From positions 186,001 through 250,000 of the forward strand of contig NZ_SSMC01000002.1 in NCBI RefSeq assembly GCF_004799345.1: DNA of 64,000 bases. Direction: 5' to 3'. The notes under the pieces were generated by a model. It was not told the origin of the DNA. It ran no database searches and was given only the letters and a program-made list of their open reading frames with translations. The translations under genes were made by a program, and so were the position numbers. Shown in pieces: positions 51,138 through 58,652 of the stretch (position 1 is its first letter; each line of letters starts with the position of its first letter). This DNA is from Robertkochia marina (GTDB lineage Bacteria > Bacteroidota > Bacteroidia > Flavobacteriales > Flavobacteriaceae).

Positions 51138-51209
51138 ATGATGCAAGTAGGCTTTCGTTACGTAATGTTTGATTATTATTGGTTGGATTGGGAAGTGGTC
51201 AGCGTTTAG
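51138..51209 (+). CDS. possible 23-residue leader peptide ahead of the rhodanese gene
   Basis: ATG at 51138 opens 23 codons ending at TAG 51207-51209. The peptide is aromatic-rich: MMQVGFRYVMFDYYWLDWE and then VVSV, with seven F/Y/W in 23 residues. The ORF starts about 28 nt after the predicted transcription start of the operator-4 promoter, and its stop lies in the loop of the terminator hairpin at 51191-51228. This is the usual placing of an attenuation leader or of a tiny regulated protein. Nothing in the sequence shows it is translated. Confidence 0.4.
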   Translation: MMQVGFRYVMFDYYWLDWEVVSV

Positions 51210-51228
51210 CGGCTGCTTCCTTTTTTTT
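51191..51228 (+). terminator. intrinsic terminator/attenuator in the rhodanese leader
   Basis: GGAAGTGGTC and GGCTGCTTCC form a 10-bp stem with three G-T pairs around a 10-nt loop, followed by eight T (51221-51228). It lies 13 bp before the rhodanese start codon, inside the transcript of the operator-4 promoter. Confidence 0.75.
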
Positions 51229-51241
51229 AAATGGTAAGGAA

Positions 51242-51586
51242 ATGATATTACAAGCAATTCGGGAAATGCTGTTTCCCGCTAAAATGGATAATGTTAAGGT
51301 GCTGAGTCCCGAAGTTTTTAAAAGCAGAATTGCTTCAGGCGTGCCCGTTCTTTTGGATGTGAGAACACAGAGAGAGTTTAAACAGGGGCATATAGAAGGC
51401 GCTCGTAACCTGGATATATTTCACACCGGGAAGTTTCAATCACAATGTGAATTGCTCAACAGGGATCAACCGGTATACCTCTATTGTCGGTCCGGAAACC
51501 GAAGCCGGAAGGCCTCAAGAATTTTAATCAGGATGGGCTTTCGTGAGATCTATGACCTAAAAGGAGGAATTTTAAATTGGTACTAA
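51242..51586 (+). CDS. single-domain rhodanese
   Basis: The 114-residue protein is assigned from ATG 51242 (MILQAIREMLFPAK); an in-frame TTG upstream lies inside the leader hairpin and is unlikely. The domain shows LLDVRTQREFKQGHIEGARNL and the active-site loop YLYCRSGNRSRKAS with Cys82. It would transfer sulfane sulfur between thiosulfate, persulfides or proteins in the cytoplasm. It follows operator 4 and is linked by 11 bp to the HMA-like gene. Confidence 0.85.
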   Translation: MILQAIREMLFPAKMDNVKVLSPEVFKSRIASGVPVLLDVRTQREFKQGHIEGARNLDIFHTGKFQSQCELLNRDQPVYLYCRSGNRSRKASRILIRMGFREIYDLKGGILNWY

Positions 51587-51597
51587 AACTGTAGGTG

Positions 51598-51867
51598 ATG
51601 AAAACCAGAATAGTAATACAAAATCTTAAATGCGGCGGATGTGCAAAAACCATTCTTAACCGCTTGCAGGAGGAACAGGATATTCATAATGCCCGGGTAT
51701 TGATCGATGAGAACACCGTTCAGATCGACCATGAAAATGCAGCAACGCCCGCACATATAAAAAATGTACTGAGGCAACTTGGCTACCCTTCTGTTGAAGA
51801 AGAAAACGGACTCATGGCAAAGGCGAGATCGGTAGTTAGTTGTGCAAGCGGACGATTGAAGGATTGA
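51598..51867 (+). CDS. heavy-metal-associated (HMA) domain protein with CGGC motif
   Basis: The 89-residue protein is assigned from ATG 51598 (MKTRIVIQNLKCGGCAKTILNRL). It has the beta-alpha-beta-beta-alpha-beta pattern of an HMA domain with CxxC in KCGGCAK, normally a copper-binding site. The C-terminal extension (VVSCASGRLKD) adds a third cysteine. It is the only HMA protein in the window and stands in a sulfur operon, so its CxxC may carry sulfane sulfur or copper; neither can be proven here. No copper ATPase gene is near. Confidence 0.8.
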   Translation: MKTRIVIQNLKCGGCAKTILNRLQEEQDIHNARVLIDENTVQIDHENAATPAHIKNVLRQLGYPSVEEENGLMAKARSVVSCASGRLKD

Positions 51868-51892
51868 TCTCTGAATACAGCTGTTTGCATTA

Positions 51893-51906
51893 CTAACATA
51901 TGTCAT
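51893..51906. promoter_or_regulatory. regulon operator 6 (degenerate), upstream of sqr
   Basis: CTAAC-ATAT-GTCAT keeps TAAC-N4-GTCA of the palindrome and ends 22 bp before TAATTTTA at 51929-51936. The identical spacing is the main reason to accept this weaker match. Confidence 0.55.
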
Positions 51907-51957
51907 TATTTGCTGTCTTTATATTGGTTAATTTTATATAATCTAAATATCTAAAAC

Positions 51958-53214
51958 ATGAAGTATCAAGTCATTATAGTAGGTGGGGGTACTGCAGGTC
52001 TTATGACTGCAGCCCAGTTGAGAAAAGCAAATAATGATCTTAAGATCGCCTTGATCGAGCCGTCTGAAACTCATTATTACCAGCCTGCATGGACACTGGT
52101 AGGAGCGGGTACATACGATTACGACAAGACCGCCAGGCCAACGAAAGATTTTATACCGAAAGGAGTAACCTGGCTAAAAGAAAAGGCAACCGGTTTTGAT
52201 GCGGCCAATAATATTGTGAAGACAGAGAAATCAGGCGACCTGGAGTATGACTACCTGGTAGTGGCTCCCGGGTTGGTAATGGATTATGACCGTATTGAAG
52301 GGCTCAGGGAGGCCATTGATAAGGGAGTGGTGTGCAGTAACTACACCGATCCTAAGCATACCTGGGAGGTGCTCAAAAATTTTAAAGGGGGTAACGCCAT
52401 TTTTACCCAGCCCACGGGGGCTATTAAATGTGGTGGAGCTCCGCAGAAGATCGCCTACCTGGCGGCCGATTATATGAGGAAGCACGGGTTACAGTCTAAA
52501 ACGAATCTGGCCTTCATTACCCCGGGAACTGTGATCTTCGGAGTAAAAGAGATTCGTGAAACCCTCGAGAAAATTATCGACCGGTACGGGATGATCTTTA
52601 CGCCTTACATGGCCCCTAAAAAAATAGATGGTAAGAATCAGAAGGTGTATTTTGAATTCATTGGGCCTGACGACAAAAAACCAACATTTGATGGTTCTGA
52701 TAAACTCGGTGCCAAAGAATTAGACAACGGCCTGATAGAGGTTCATTTTGACATGCTTCATCTGGCACCTCCACAAGCGGCACCTGAATTTGTAAGAAGT
52801 TCAGACCTCGTTAACGATGGAGGGTGGCTTGACGTAGACCAATACTCTTTGCAGCATAAGACCTATGACAATGTATTTGGTCTGGGTGATGTAGCAGGGC
52901 TGCCTACCGCAAAAACCGGAGCTGCCATCAGGAAGCAGGTTCCTGTGGTGGTAGATAATCTGTTGAAATTAATGGAAGCTAAAAAGGCAGATAATCATTC
53001 CTATAACGGGTACAGCTCATGTCCGCTGGTTACTGCCTATGGTAAAATGGTACTGGCTGAGTTTGATTACGACGGGAACTTTACCCCGGATCCTCAACTT
53101 AAAAAGATGCTTATTTCAGATTCTTCCAAAGAACACTGGAGACTTTGGATGCTGAAGAAATATATGTTGCCTTATCTCTATTGGAATAAAATGCTCAAAG
53201 GGGAAAAGGTTTAA
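51958..53214 (+). CDS. sqr: sulfide:quinone oxidoreductase (type II, SQRDL-like)
   Basis: The 418-residue flavoprotein starts with the dinucleotide motif VIIVGGGTAGLMTAAQL. It has two conserved redox cysteines for this class: Cys158 in IKCGGAPQKIAYLA and Cys355 in SCPLVTAYGKMV. The NADH-dehydrogenase-like C-terminal part includes NVFGLGDVAGLPTAKTGAAIRKQVPVV. The pattern resembles mitochondrial SQRDL more than bacterial type I SQR, which suggests a low-molecular-mass thiol as sulfane-sulfur acceptor and a menaquinone as electron acceptor. It is the entry point of the pathway encoded here. It has its own promoter with operator 6. Confidence 0.9.
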   Translation: MKYQVIIVGGGTAGLMTAAQLRKANNDLKIALIEPSETHYYQPAWTLVGAGTYDYDKTARPTKDFIPKGVTWLKEKATGFDAANNIVKTEKSGDLEYDYLVVAPGLVMDYDRIEGLREAIDKGVVCSNYTDPKHTWEVLKNFKGGNAIFTQPTGAIKCGGAPQKIAYLAADYMRKHGLQSKTNLAFITPGTVIFGVKEIRETLEKIIDRYGMIFTPYMAPKKIDGKNQKVYFEFIGPDDKKPTFDGSDKLGAKELDNGLIEVHFDMLHLAPPQAAPEFVRSSDLVNDGGWLDVDQYSLQHKTYDNVFGLGDVAGLPTAKTGAAIRKQVPVVVDNLLKLMEAKKADNHSYNGYSSCPLVTAYGKMVLAEFDYDGNFTPDPQLKKMLISDSSKEHWRLWMLKKYMLPYLYWNKMLKGEKV

Positions 53215-53233
53215 TGAGTGTTATGCTTACAAG

Positions 53234-53259
53234 GCGGCCCGGGAGGGCCGCTTTTTTTT
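53234..53259 (+). terminator. intrinsic terminator of sqr
   Basis: GCGGCCC and GGGCCGC pair perfectly around GGGA and are followed by eight T. Confidence 0.92.
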
Positions 53260-53516
53260 AATATTCAACCCCCAAATTACAAATCCCAAAACTCACAGCG
53301 CACTGCCCTTTATTCTCAACCCCCTTCGCTCTTCTGAAAAAACTCGTTACCCCCCTTTACCATGAGCTTGAATCTCAAAACCATTAGTAAATTATTCAGA
53401 AGACCGCTACGGTTTGTTTTACAAATCTGCTCCTGATGGATTTTAACAATCTTCATTATCCTCCACCGGAAATCTAATTTCAGTGACCTGGCCAGGAGGT
53501 CTAATTTTCATATTCT
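53260..53516. other. intergenic region between sqr and the YeeE genes
   Basis: No gene is seen. A 9-bp inverted repeat, TCTTCTGAA at 53330-53338 and TTCAGAAGA at 53395-53403, is separated by 56 bp. The first 80 bp are C-rich. The tandem repeat array follows directly. Confidence 0.5.
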
Positions 53517-53572
53517 CGCATAAACGCATAAACGCATAAACGCATAAACGCATAACCGCATAACCGCATAAC
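53517..53572 (+). repeat. seven tandem 8-bp repeats next to operator 5
   Basis: Seven adjacent units: four CGCATAAA (53517-53548) and three CGCATAAC (53549-53572). The array ends 11 bp before operator 5. Identical units of this size are prone to slipped-strand changes in copy number. The change from A to C after the fourth unit shows that the array grew by local duplication. Confidence 0.9.
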
Positions 53573-53583
53573 CTAGAGAGTTC

Positions 53584-53597
53584 GTAACCTTTGTTAC
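53584..53597. promoter_or_regulatory. regulon operator 5, upstream of the YeeE pair
   Basis: GTAAC-CTTT-GTTAC ends 22 bp before TTACTTTG at 53620-53627, a -7 box with one mismatch to TAnnTTTG. Confidence 0.7.
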
Positions 53598-53647
53598 AGA
53601 CAGGGGCCTGTTTTTACTATTACTTTGCAGAAAAATAAGATTGAAAT

Positions 53648-54205
53648 ATGGAGTTAATCTTTGAACCCTGGCCATGGTATGTTTCCGGGCCGATGATCGC
53701 CGTGATCATGTTGTTATTGCTGATGTCTGGTAAGAATTTTGGGATGTCTTCTAATCTGAGGACCTTTTGCACCATAGCAGGTGCCGGAAAAGCCAGTGAT
53801 TTTTTTAAGTTCGACTGGAAAGCCCAGCGATGGAATCTTTTGGTGGTTGCAGGTGCTGTGATCGGTGGTTTTATAGCCATGAATTACCTCACCGCAGATC
53901 CGGCCGTAAAGATCAATGAAGATGTAGTGGTTCAGCTCAGGGAGTTGGGCTTTTCTACTGCGGGCCAGGCTTATTTACCCGAAAAGCTATTTTCGGCTGA
54001 TGTTTTTACCCAGCCTGCTACCCTCGGACTTTTGCTGTTGGGCGGATTCCTGGTTGGTTTTGGTGCCCGTTATGCCGGAGGGTGCACCTCAGGCCACGCC
54101 ATTTCAGGAATGAGTAATCTGCAATTACCATCGCTCATTGCAGTGATCGGCTTTTTTGCAGGAGGTTTGATCATGATCAACTTCTTATTCCCCCTTATCT
54201 TTTAA
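53648..54205 (+). CDS. YeeE/YedE-family membrane protein, N-terminal half (split transporter)
   Basis: The 185-residue membrane protein has about four to five hydrophobic segments and the YeeE/YedE motif GFGARYAGGCTSGHAISGMSNLQLPS with the conserved cysteine. In other bacteria a single longer protein (TsuA/YeeE) takes up thiosulfate through a chain of such cysteines. Here the function is divided over this gene and the next one. It follows operator 5. Confidence 0.85.
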   Translation: MELIFEPWPWYVSGPMIAVIMLLLLMSGKNFGMSSNLRTFCTIAGAGKASDFFKFDWKAQRWNLLVVAGAVIGGFIAMNYLTADPAVKINEDVVVQLRELGFSTAGQAYLPEKLFSADVFTQPATLGLLLLGGFLVGFGARYAGGCTSGHAISGMSNLQLPSLIAVIGFFAGGLIMINFLFPLIF

Positions 54206-54222
54206 TTTTTGAAGAAGACCGT

Positions 54223-54639
54223 ATGAAAAGAGGTATATTTTATTTGATGGTAGGCGTGATCTTTGGTATCACGATGTTTAAATCTGAAGCTGCATCCTGG
54301 TTTCGTATTTATGAGATGTTCCAGTTTAAATCATTTCATATGTATGGTATCATCGGGTCGGCCCTTGCCTTAGGAGTTGTTTTTGTGCAATTGATAAAAA
54401 AAGGAAAGATCAGGAACTTTGACGGTGAACAAATTATTATTCCACCAAAAGCAATGAGTGTTCCCCGATACCTGCTTGGTGGCTTGTTTTTCGGATTTGG
54501 ATGGGCCCTGGCAGGTGCCTGCCCCGGTCCTATGTTCACACTTACCGGAGCTGGTTACTGGCCAATTCTGGTGGTAATAGCAGGAGCTGTTGGAGGGACG
54601 TTTGTTTATGGGCTATTGAAAGACAAACTTCCCCATTAA
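54223..54639 (+). CDS. YeeE/YedE-family membrane protein, C-terminal half (split transporter)
   Basis: The 138-residue membrane protein with about four hydrophobic segments carries the partner motif GGLFFGFGWALAGACPGPMFTLTGAGYW with its conserved cysteine (the DUF6691-type half). It begins 17 bp after the first half and the two surely share a transcript. Together they provide both cysteine motifs of a full YeeE-type transporter. The cargo is probably thiosulfate or another sulfur compound, by family. Confidence 0.85.
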   Translation: MKRGIFYLMVGVIFGITMFKSEAASWFRIYEMFQFKSFHMYGIIGSALALGVVFVQLIKKGKIRNFDGEQIIIPPKAMSVPRYLLGGLFFGFGWALAGACPGPMFTLTGAGYWPILVVIAGAVGGTFVYGLLKDKLPH

Positions 54640-54666
54640 TCTTTAGCAACTGTGACATATAAAAAA

Positions 54667-54694
54667 GGGGCGCTTCATAGGGCGCCCCTTTTTT
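54667..54694. terminator. bidirectional intrinsic terminator
   Basis: GGGGCGC and GCGCCCC pair around an 8-nt loop, flanked by six A on the left and six T on the right. It serves the YeeE genes and the convergent gene at 54716. Confidence 0.88.
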
Positions 54695-54715
54695 GAACGA
54701 GTTTAGAATAAATGT

Positions 54716-55162
54716 TTATTGGAGACGTTTGTAATTTTCTTGTAATAAAGGATTGCCATCTGCGTCAAGTTGAATTTGACTATAGGTGTCTTCATCCAGA
54801 ATAAGCTTAAAACTAAATACCCTGAAGGTATCTATGACCCGCATCATGGAGGCCGAACCGTATTCCAGCGTTTCCGTCAGAGAACTGTCTGTAATGACAT
54901 AACTCCCATAGGCAAACCATTCTACCGAATCTTTTGGTACAAACCTTGACCACATTACTTTGCCATCATAGAACATTTTAATCTGACGGTATCCCTCAGA
55001 GGCTTCTATGGTATCAACAACTTTTTCACCATCATAGGTGTATTGATCAACCTGCTCCCAAGTACCCTCCAGTGATAGTTGAATATCTTCATTGTTACCG
55101 GGTTTTGCAGCAAAAAGTACCATAACAACAACGAGTACAATGGCATAGGATAAAAGTTTCAT
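54716..55162 (-). CDS. hypothetical secreted lipocalin-like protein
   Basis: The 148-residue protein has a signal peptide (MKLLSYAIVLVVVMVLFAA) and a small beta-rich domain: SLEGTWEQVDQYTYDGEKVVD, YRQIKMFYDGKVMWSRFVPKDS, FAYGSYVITDSSLTETLEYGS and FSFKLILDEDTYSQIQ. The GTWE start and the strand spacing resemble lipocalin-like domains of Bacteroidota. No function is known. It is divergent from trxB. Confidence 0.65.
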   Translation of the reverse strand: MKLLSYAIVLVVVMVLFAAKPGNNEDIQLSLEGTWEQVDQYTYDGEKVVDTIEASEGYRQIKMFYDGKVMWSRFVPKDSVEWFAYGSYVITDSSLTETLEYGSASMMRVIDTFRVFSFKLILDEDTYSQIQLDADGNPLLQENYKRLQ

Positions 55163-55332
55163 ATCTTAAAAATTTTAATGGTCGTGAATTATTCTCACTC
55201 TCTAAGATACAAAAAATGAGTTAATATATATATGTAAATCAAGATGTTAGATCTTGTTTGTATCGCAAGGGTCACCATTTTGAGCCTCCCGATTTTTTGT
55301 TTTTTTTAGGAGGCCAATTGTGGCAAATAAAT

Positions 55333-55340
55333 TAATTTTG
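55333..55340 (+). promoter_or_regulatory. candidate -7 box for trxB
   Basis: TAATTTTG matches TAnnTTTG, 24 bp before the trxB ATG. There is no convincing -33 element at the right distance. Confidence 0.45.
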
Positions 55341-55364
55341 AACAAATCTTATTATAGCGTATTT

Positions 55365-56333
55365 ATGTCTGATAAAATTGAAAGAATCAAGTGTCTGATC
55401 ATCGGATCAGGACCTGCAGGATATACCGCTGCCATTTATGCAGCCAGAGCCGATCTTAAACCCGTAATGTATACAGGAATGGAACCCGGAGGTCAGCTGA
55501 CAACTACTACTGAGGTAGACAATTTTCCGGGATATCCTGAAGGTATCGATGGTCCAACTATGATGGTACAGTTGCAACAGCAGGCAGAACGTTTTGGTAC
55601 CCAGGTTCGTATTGGAATGGTTACCAAAGTTGAGCTTAGTGAAGAGCATGGAGGTATTCACAAGGTAGAAGTTGATAATACTACACAAATAGAGGCGGAA
55701 ACGGTCATTATTGCAACCGGGGCAACCGCAAAATATCTTGGTCTTCCCAGTGAACAAAAATTGCGTGGAGGTGGAGTTTCTGCTTGTGCCGTTTGTGACG
55801 GATTCTTTTACAAAGGGCAGGATGTTGCCATCGTAGGAGGTGGAGATACAGCTGCTGAAGAGGCAACCTACCTGGCTAATATTTGTAAGAAGGTTACCAT
55901 GTTGGTGAGAAAGGGCGAGATGAGAGCTTCAAAAGCAATGCAGCACCGGGTTAAAAACACGCCCAATTTGGAAGTAAAGTATTTTACAGAGGTGGATGAG
56001 GTAATCGGAGACCAGGTGGTTGAAGGACTTAGAATGGTTAACAACCAGACCGGTGAGAAGGAAGAGATAGCTATTACCGGACTGTTTATCGCTATTGGTC
56101 ACAAACCTAATACCGATATTTTCAAAGGACAACTTGATATGGATGATACCGGGTATATCATTACCCACGGTAAGTCAACCAAGACGAACAGACCCGGAGT
56201 ATTTGCCAGTGGAGATGTTCAGGACAAAGAGTATCGTCAGGCTATTACTGCTGCAGGTACCGGTTGTATGGCCGCACTGGATGCAGAACGCTATTTGGCT
56301 GCTGTAGAGAGTAAAGAAGAGGTGGAAGCCTAA
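55365..56333 (+). CDS. trxB: thioredoxin-disulfide reductase
   Basis: The 322-residue flavoenzyme is assigned from ATG 55365 (MSDKIERIKCLIIGSGPAGY); a GTG 45 bp upstream is in frame but lies before the -7 box. It has the FAD motif GSGPAGYTAAIYAARA, the redox pair CAVC (Cys141, Cys144) in SACAVCDGFFY, the NADPH motif VGGGDTAAEEATYLA and the C-terminal FASGDVQDKEYRQAITAAGTGC. It reduces thioredoxin with NADPH. The location next to the sulfur cluster fits thiol homeostasis but may be chance. Confidence 0.97.
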   Translation: MSDKIERIKCLIIGSGPAGYTAAIYAARADLKPVMYTGMEPGGQLTTTTEVDNFPGYPEGIDGPTMMVQLQQQAERFGTQVRIGMVTKVELSEEHGGIHKVEVDNTTQIEAETVIIATGATAKYLGLPSEQKLRGGGVSACAVCDGFFYKGQDVAIVGGGDTAAEEATYLANICKKVTMLVRKGEMRASKAMQHRVKNTPNLEVKYFTEVDEVIGDQVVEGLRMVNNQTGEKEEIAITGLFIAIGHKPNTDIFKGQLDMDDTGYIITHGKSTKTNRPGVFASGDVQDKEYRQAITAAGTGCMAALDAERYLAAVESKEEVEA

Positions 56334-56357
56334 ATTATAAAGCACTTATTTATCTTT

Positions 56358-56396
56358 AAAGCGTCCCGGGATTAGAATCCCGGGACGCTTTTTTTC
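56358..56396 (+). terminator. intrinsic terminator of trxB
   Basis: AAAGCGTCCCGGGAT and ATCCCGGGACGCTTT form a perfect 15-bp stem around TAGA, followed by a T run to 56395. Confidence 0.93.
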
Positions 56397-56505
56397 ATCT
56401 ATGATTTCCCTCATATTTCCTGCTTTTTTTTAGTGGTATTTTCGGTAATAATTTAGAATAGAAAACAATGAATTTCTCTTTTGAAAACATAAAATACCAC
56501 GAGAT

Positions 56506-57714
56506 ATGAAAAATTTTAGTCTCTACTTTTTAGCAATGCTTTCTTTTGCTATTGTCTATGCTCAGGAACCTGAAGCATATGAGAATGCCAGGCAGGATGA
56601 GGTGGCTAATTTTCACACGGATGCTGATCCGGCTGTCGGACAAATCCTTGCAGCCACCACTAACGGAAAATTCTTTTACACGCGAGGTTGCCAGAGAGAA
56701 ACCCCGGGCAAGGTTTTGTACCGGGCATCAGAAAGCAGTGAAGAACGCGTACTTTTCGATCCGCTGTTGTACAAATATGACGCTTTCTATCACGTCGATG
56801 CCCTCTACCCAAACCTCGATGGTACCCGACTCGCTATTGGTTTGTCTGCTGATCATCTGCCATATATGGAGGTGTTGATCGTTGACCTGGACGGGAATCA
56901 ATTGGATAAGGAGATATCAGGAGTTTCAAAATATGGAGTATCATGGCTTCCTGATGGAGAACACTTCTTATACCATCGATTATCAGGTAACCTGCAAAAC
57001 GGTGAAGAATTGTATCTTAATACCAAAACATGGCTGCATAGAGTAGGCGAGGACCCGAAAAAGGATCGTGACTATTTTTCAGCGAAAACAGCCGGCGAAA
57101 TTGACATCGCCGAGGCAGAACTTCCTGTTGCCGAATATAGCGAAACCCTGAAAGCTGTTGTGGGTAAGGTTGTACTGCCCGGAAATAAGTTAAAGCTCTT
57201 TGTGAAAAGGGGCGATCCATTGCAGGAAACGCCATGGGAAAAACTGGCCAAAGAAGAAGCCGAAGTCACCGATGTATTTATTACCAACCGCTTTATTTAT
57301 TATAAGTCAGCCAAGGAGGCACCTAATTTTAAGATCATGGCTTCCAATTTAAGATGGCCTGATTTCTGTAATGCAGATGTGGTTGTGCCGGAGTATAAAG
57401 ACCAAAGGATCATAGATTTTACCGTAAATGCCAATGGCTTGTATTTCGTGACTAAAGACGATCGAAATCAACTCAGATTGTGGTTTAAGGAAAGAAAGTC
57501 AGACACGTACAATCCTACAGCCGGCCATCATTTCAAAATTATTGAGCTGCCTGTAGCCGCTAAAACGATCCAACTCCAGGAAAACCCCGGTGGGGCAGAT
57601 AAACTCTGGATCAATATTATTGACGATCAGGAGAAACATCACCGGTTTAATTATACGAAAAGCGGAAAATTCATTAAAGAAACCGTAAATACCAACCCCC
57701 AAACAGCCTTGTAA
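56506..57714 (+). CDS. hypothetical secreted beta-propeller-like protein
   Basis: The 402-residue protein has a signal peptide (MKNFSLYFLAMLSFAIVYAQ). The mature part is beta-rich with spaced segments such as ILAATTNGKFFYTRG, HVDALYPNLDGTRLAIGLSA, YGVSWLPDGEHFLYHR and FTVNANGLYFVTKDD, which resemble PD40/WD-like blades. No catalytic motif is visible. The function is unknown. It is followed by a terminator at 57737 and stands alone. Confidence 0.55.
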   Translation: MKNFSLYFLAMLSFAIVYAQEPEAYENARQDEVANFHTDADPAVGQILAATTNGKFFYTRGCQRETPGKVLYRASESSEERVLFDPLLYKYDAFYHVDALYPNLDGTRLAIGLSADHLPYMEVLIVDLDGNQLDKEISGVSKYGVSWLPDGEHFLYHRLSGNLQNGEELYLNTKTWLHRVGEDPKKDRDYFSAKTAGEIDIAEAELPVAEYSETLKAVVGKVVLPGNKLKLFVKRGDPLQETPWEKLAKEEAEVTDVFITNRFIYYKSAKEAPNFKIMASNLRWPDFCNADVVVPEYKDQRIIDFTVNANGLYFVTKDDRNQLRLWFKERKSDTYNPTAGHHFKIIELPVAAKTIQLQENPGGADKLWINIIDDQEKHHRFNYTKSGKFIKETVNTNPQTAL

Positions 57715-57736
57715 TGTAACGGTTTATGAATTTCTG

Positions 57737-57763
57737 AAAGCCCGCGACATTCGCGGGCTTTTT
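57737..57763 (+). terminator. intrinsic terminator of the 56506 gene
   Basis: AAAGCCCGCGA and TCGCGGGCTTT pair around CAT and are followed by TTTT. Confidence 0.9.
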
Positions 57764-57824
57764 TATTAGAAAAGGATGCAAGTGGGCATAAGACTATGTC
57801 TTTAGAACGTGAGTAGTTAATAAA

Positions 57825-57854
57825 AAAGCCCGAAACATCAATGTTTCGGGCTTT
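57825..57854 (-). terminator. intrinsic terminator of the second ECF operon
   Basis: AAAGCCCGAAACAT and ATGTTTCGGGCTTT form a perfect 14-bp stem with a 2-nt turn. Read leftward it lies 31 bp after the stop of the head-GIN gene and is followed by six T in that direction. Confidence 0.9.
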
Positions 57855-57884
57855 CCTATGATTGGCTGGTTGTTGGAAATCGCG

Positions 57885-58619
57885 CTACTCAGATTTTTTT
57901 CTGACATCTCCTGAGCCCATGCTGCTGCTTTTTTCCTTGGTAGGATTTCCTTTGTAAACCACATCTCCTGAACCAACGATATTTGCCGATAGTTCTCCGT
58001 TGCAGGTTACCATGATGTCTCCCGACCCGGCAATGTTTGCAGTTACATCAGAAGCTTCCAGTTCAAAGGCTTCAATATCTCCTGAACCCGCCACATTACA
58101 ATCAAGGGTATTGGTTTTTCCGGCCAGGGTAATATCGCCAGAACCGGCCAGGTTGGCCTCAACATCATCGGCTTCGGTTTTGATCTTCATATCGCCCGAT
58201 CCGGCAAGATTGAAATCAATGGAGGAACCTTTTATAACGGTTTCAGAAACCAGGTCTCCTGAACCGGCCAGAGAAACCTCCTCCAGTTCTTCCACAGGCA
58301 CGGTGATCACGATGGATTTCCCGTTGCTGGGACGAAGATCGTATCCGTCTTCGGTGCCGATCTTCAGTTTCCCTTTTTTAGCTTCGATCTCAATATGAGG
58401 AATAAGGTTAGATTCGGCCTCAATGGTGATCTGTCCTTCAGACCCATCTATCAGAACCACATCAAAACTTCCGGCAACAGCTACCTTGTCATAGGGCTCT
58501 GTGCTGATTTTCTTAGTGGTCATCTCGCCGTTACCTTTAACCTTTTCTCCGCCCCACCATTGGGCCTGGATTAAATTGATACTGAAGATTGCCATGGCGG
58601 CTAAAATGAAATTTTTCAT
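57885..58619 (-). CDS. secreted head-GIN (DUF2807) protein with GSGD repeats
   Basis: The 244-residue protein has a signal peptide (MKNFILAAMAIFSINLIQAQ). It has an N-terminal strand set (EPYDKVAVAGSFDVVLIDGSEGQITIEAESN) followed by seven xGSGD motifs about 20 residues apart (AGSGDL, AGSGDM, AGSGDI three times, VGSGDV, MGSGDV), each opening a new coil of a likely right-handed beta-solenoid. The domain type is known as head-GIN or DUF2807 and is thought to be an adhesin. It closes the second ECF operon. The final segment (KKSE) is charged. Confidence 0.85.
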   Translation of the reverse strand: MKNFILAAMAIFSINLIQAQWWGGEKVKGNGEMTTKKISTEPYDKVAVAGSFDVVLIDGSEGQITIEAESNLIPHIEIEAKKGKLKIGTEDGYDLRPSNGKSIVITVPVEELEEVSLAGSGDLVSETVIKGSSIDFNLAGSGDMKIKTEADDVEANLAGSGDITLAGKTNTLDCNVAGSGDIEAFELEASDVTANIAGSGDIMVTCNGELSANIVGSGDVVYKGNPTKEKSSSMGSGDVRKKSE

Positions 58620-58652
58620 AACGTGTTGTATTAATGATTGATGGTTTGGTTT

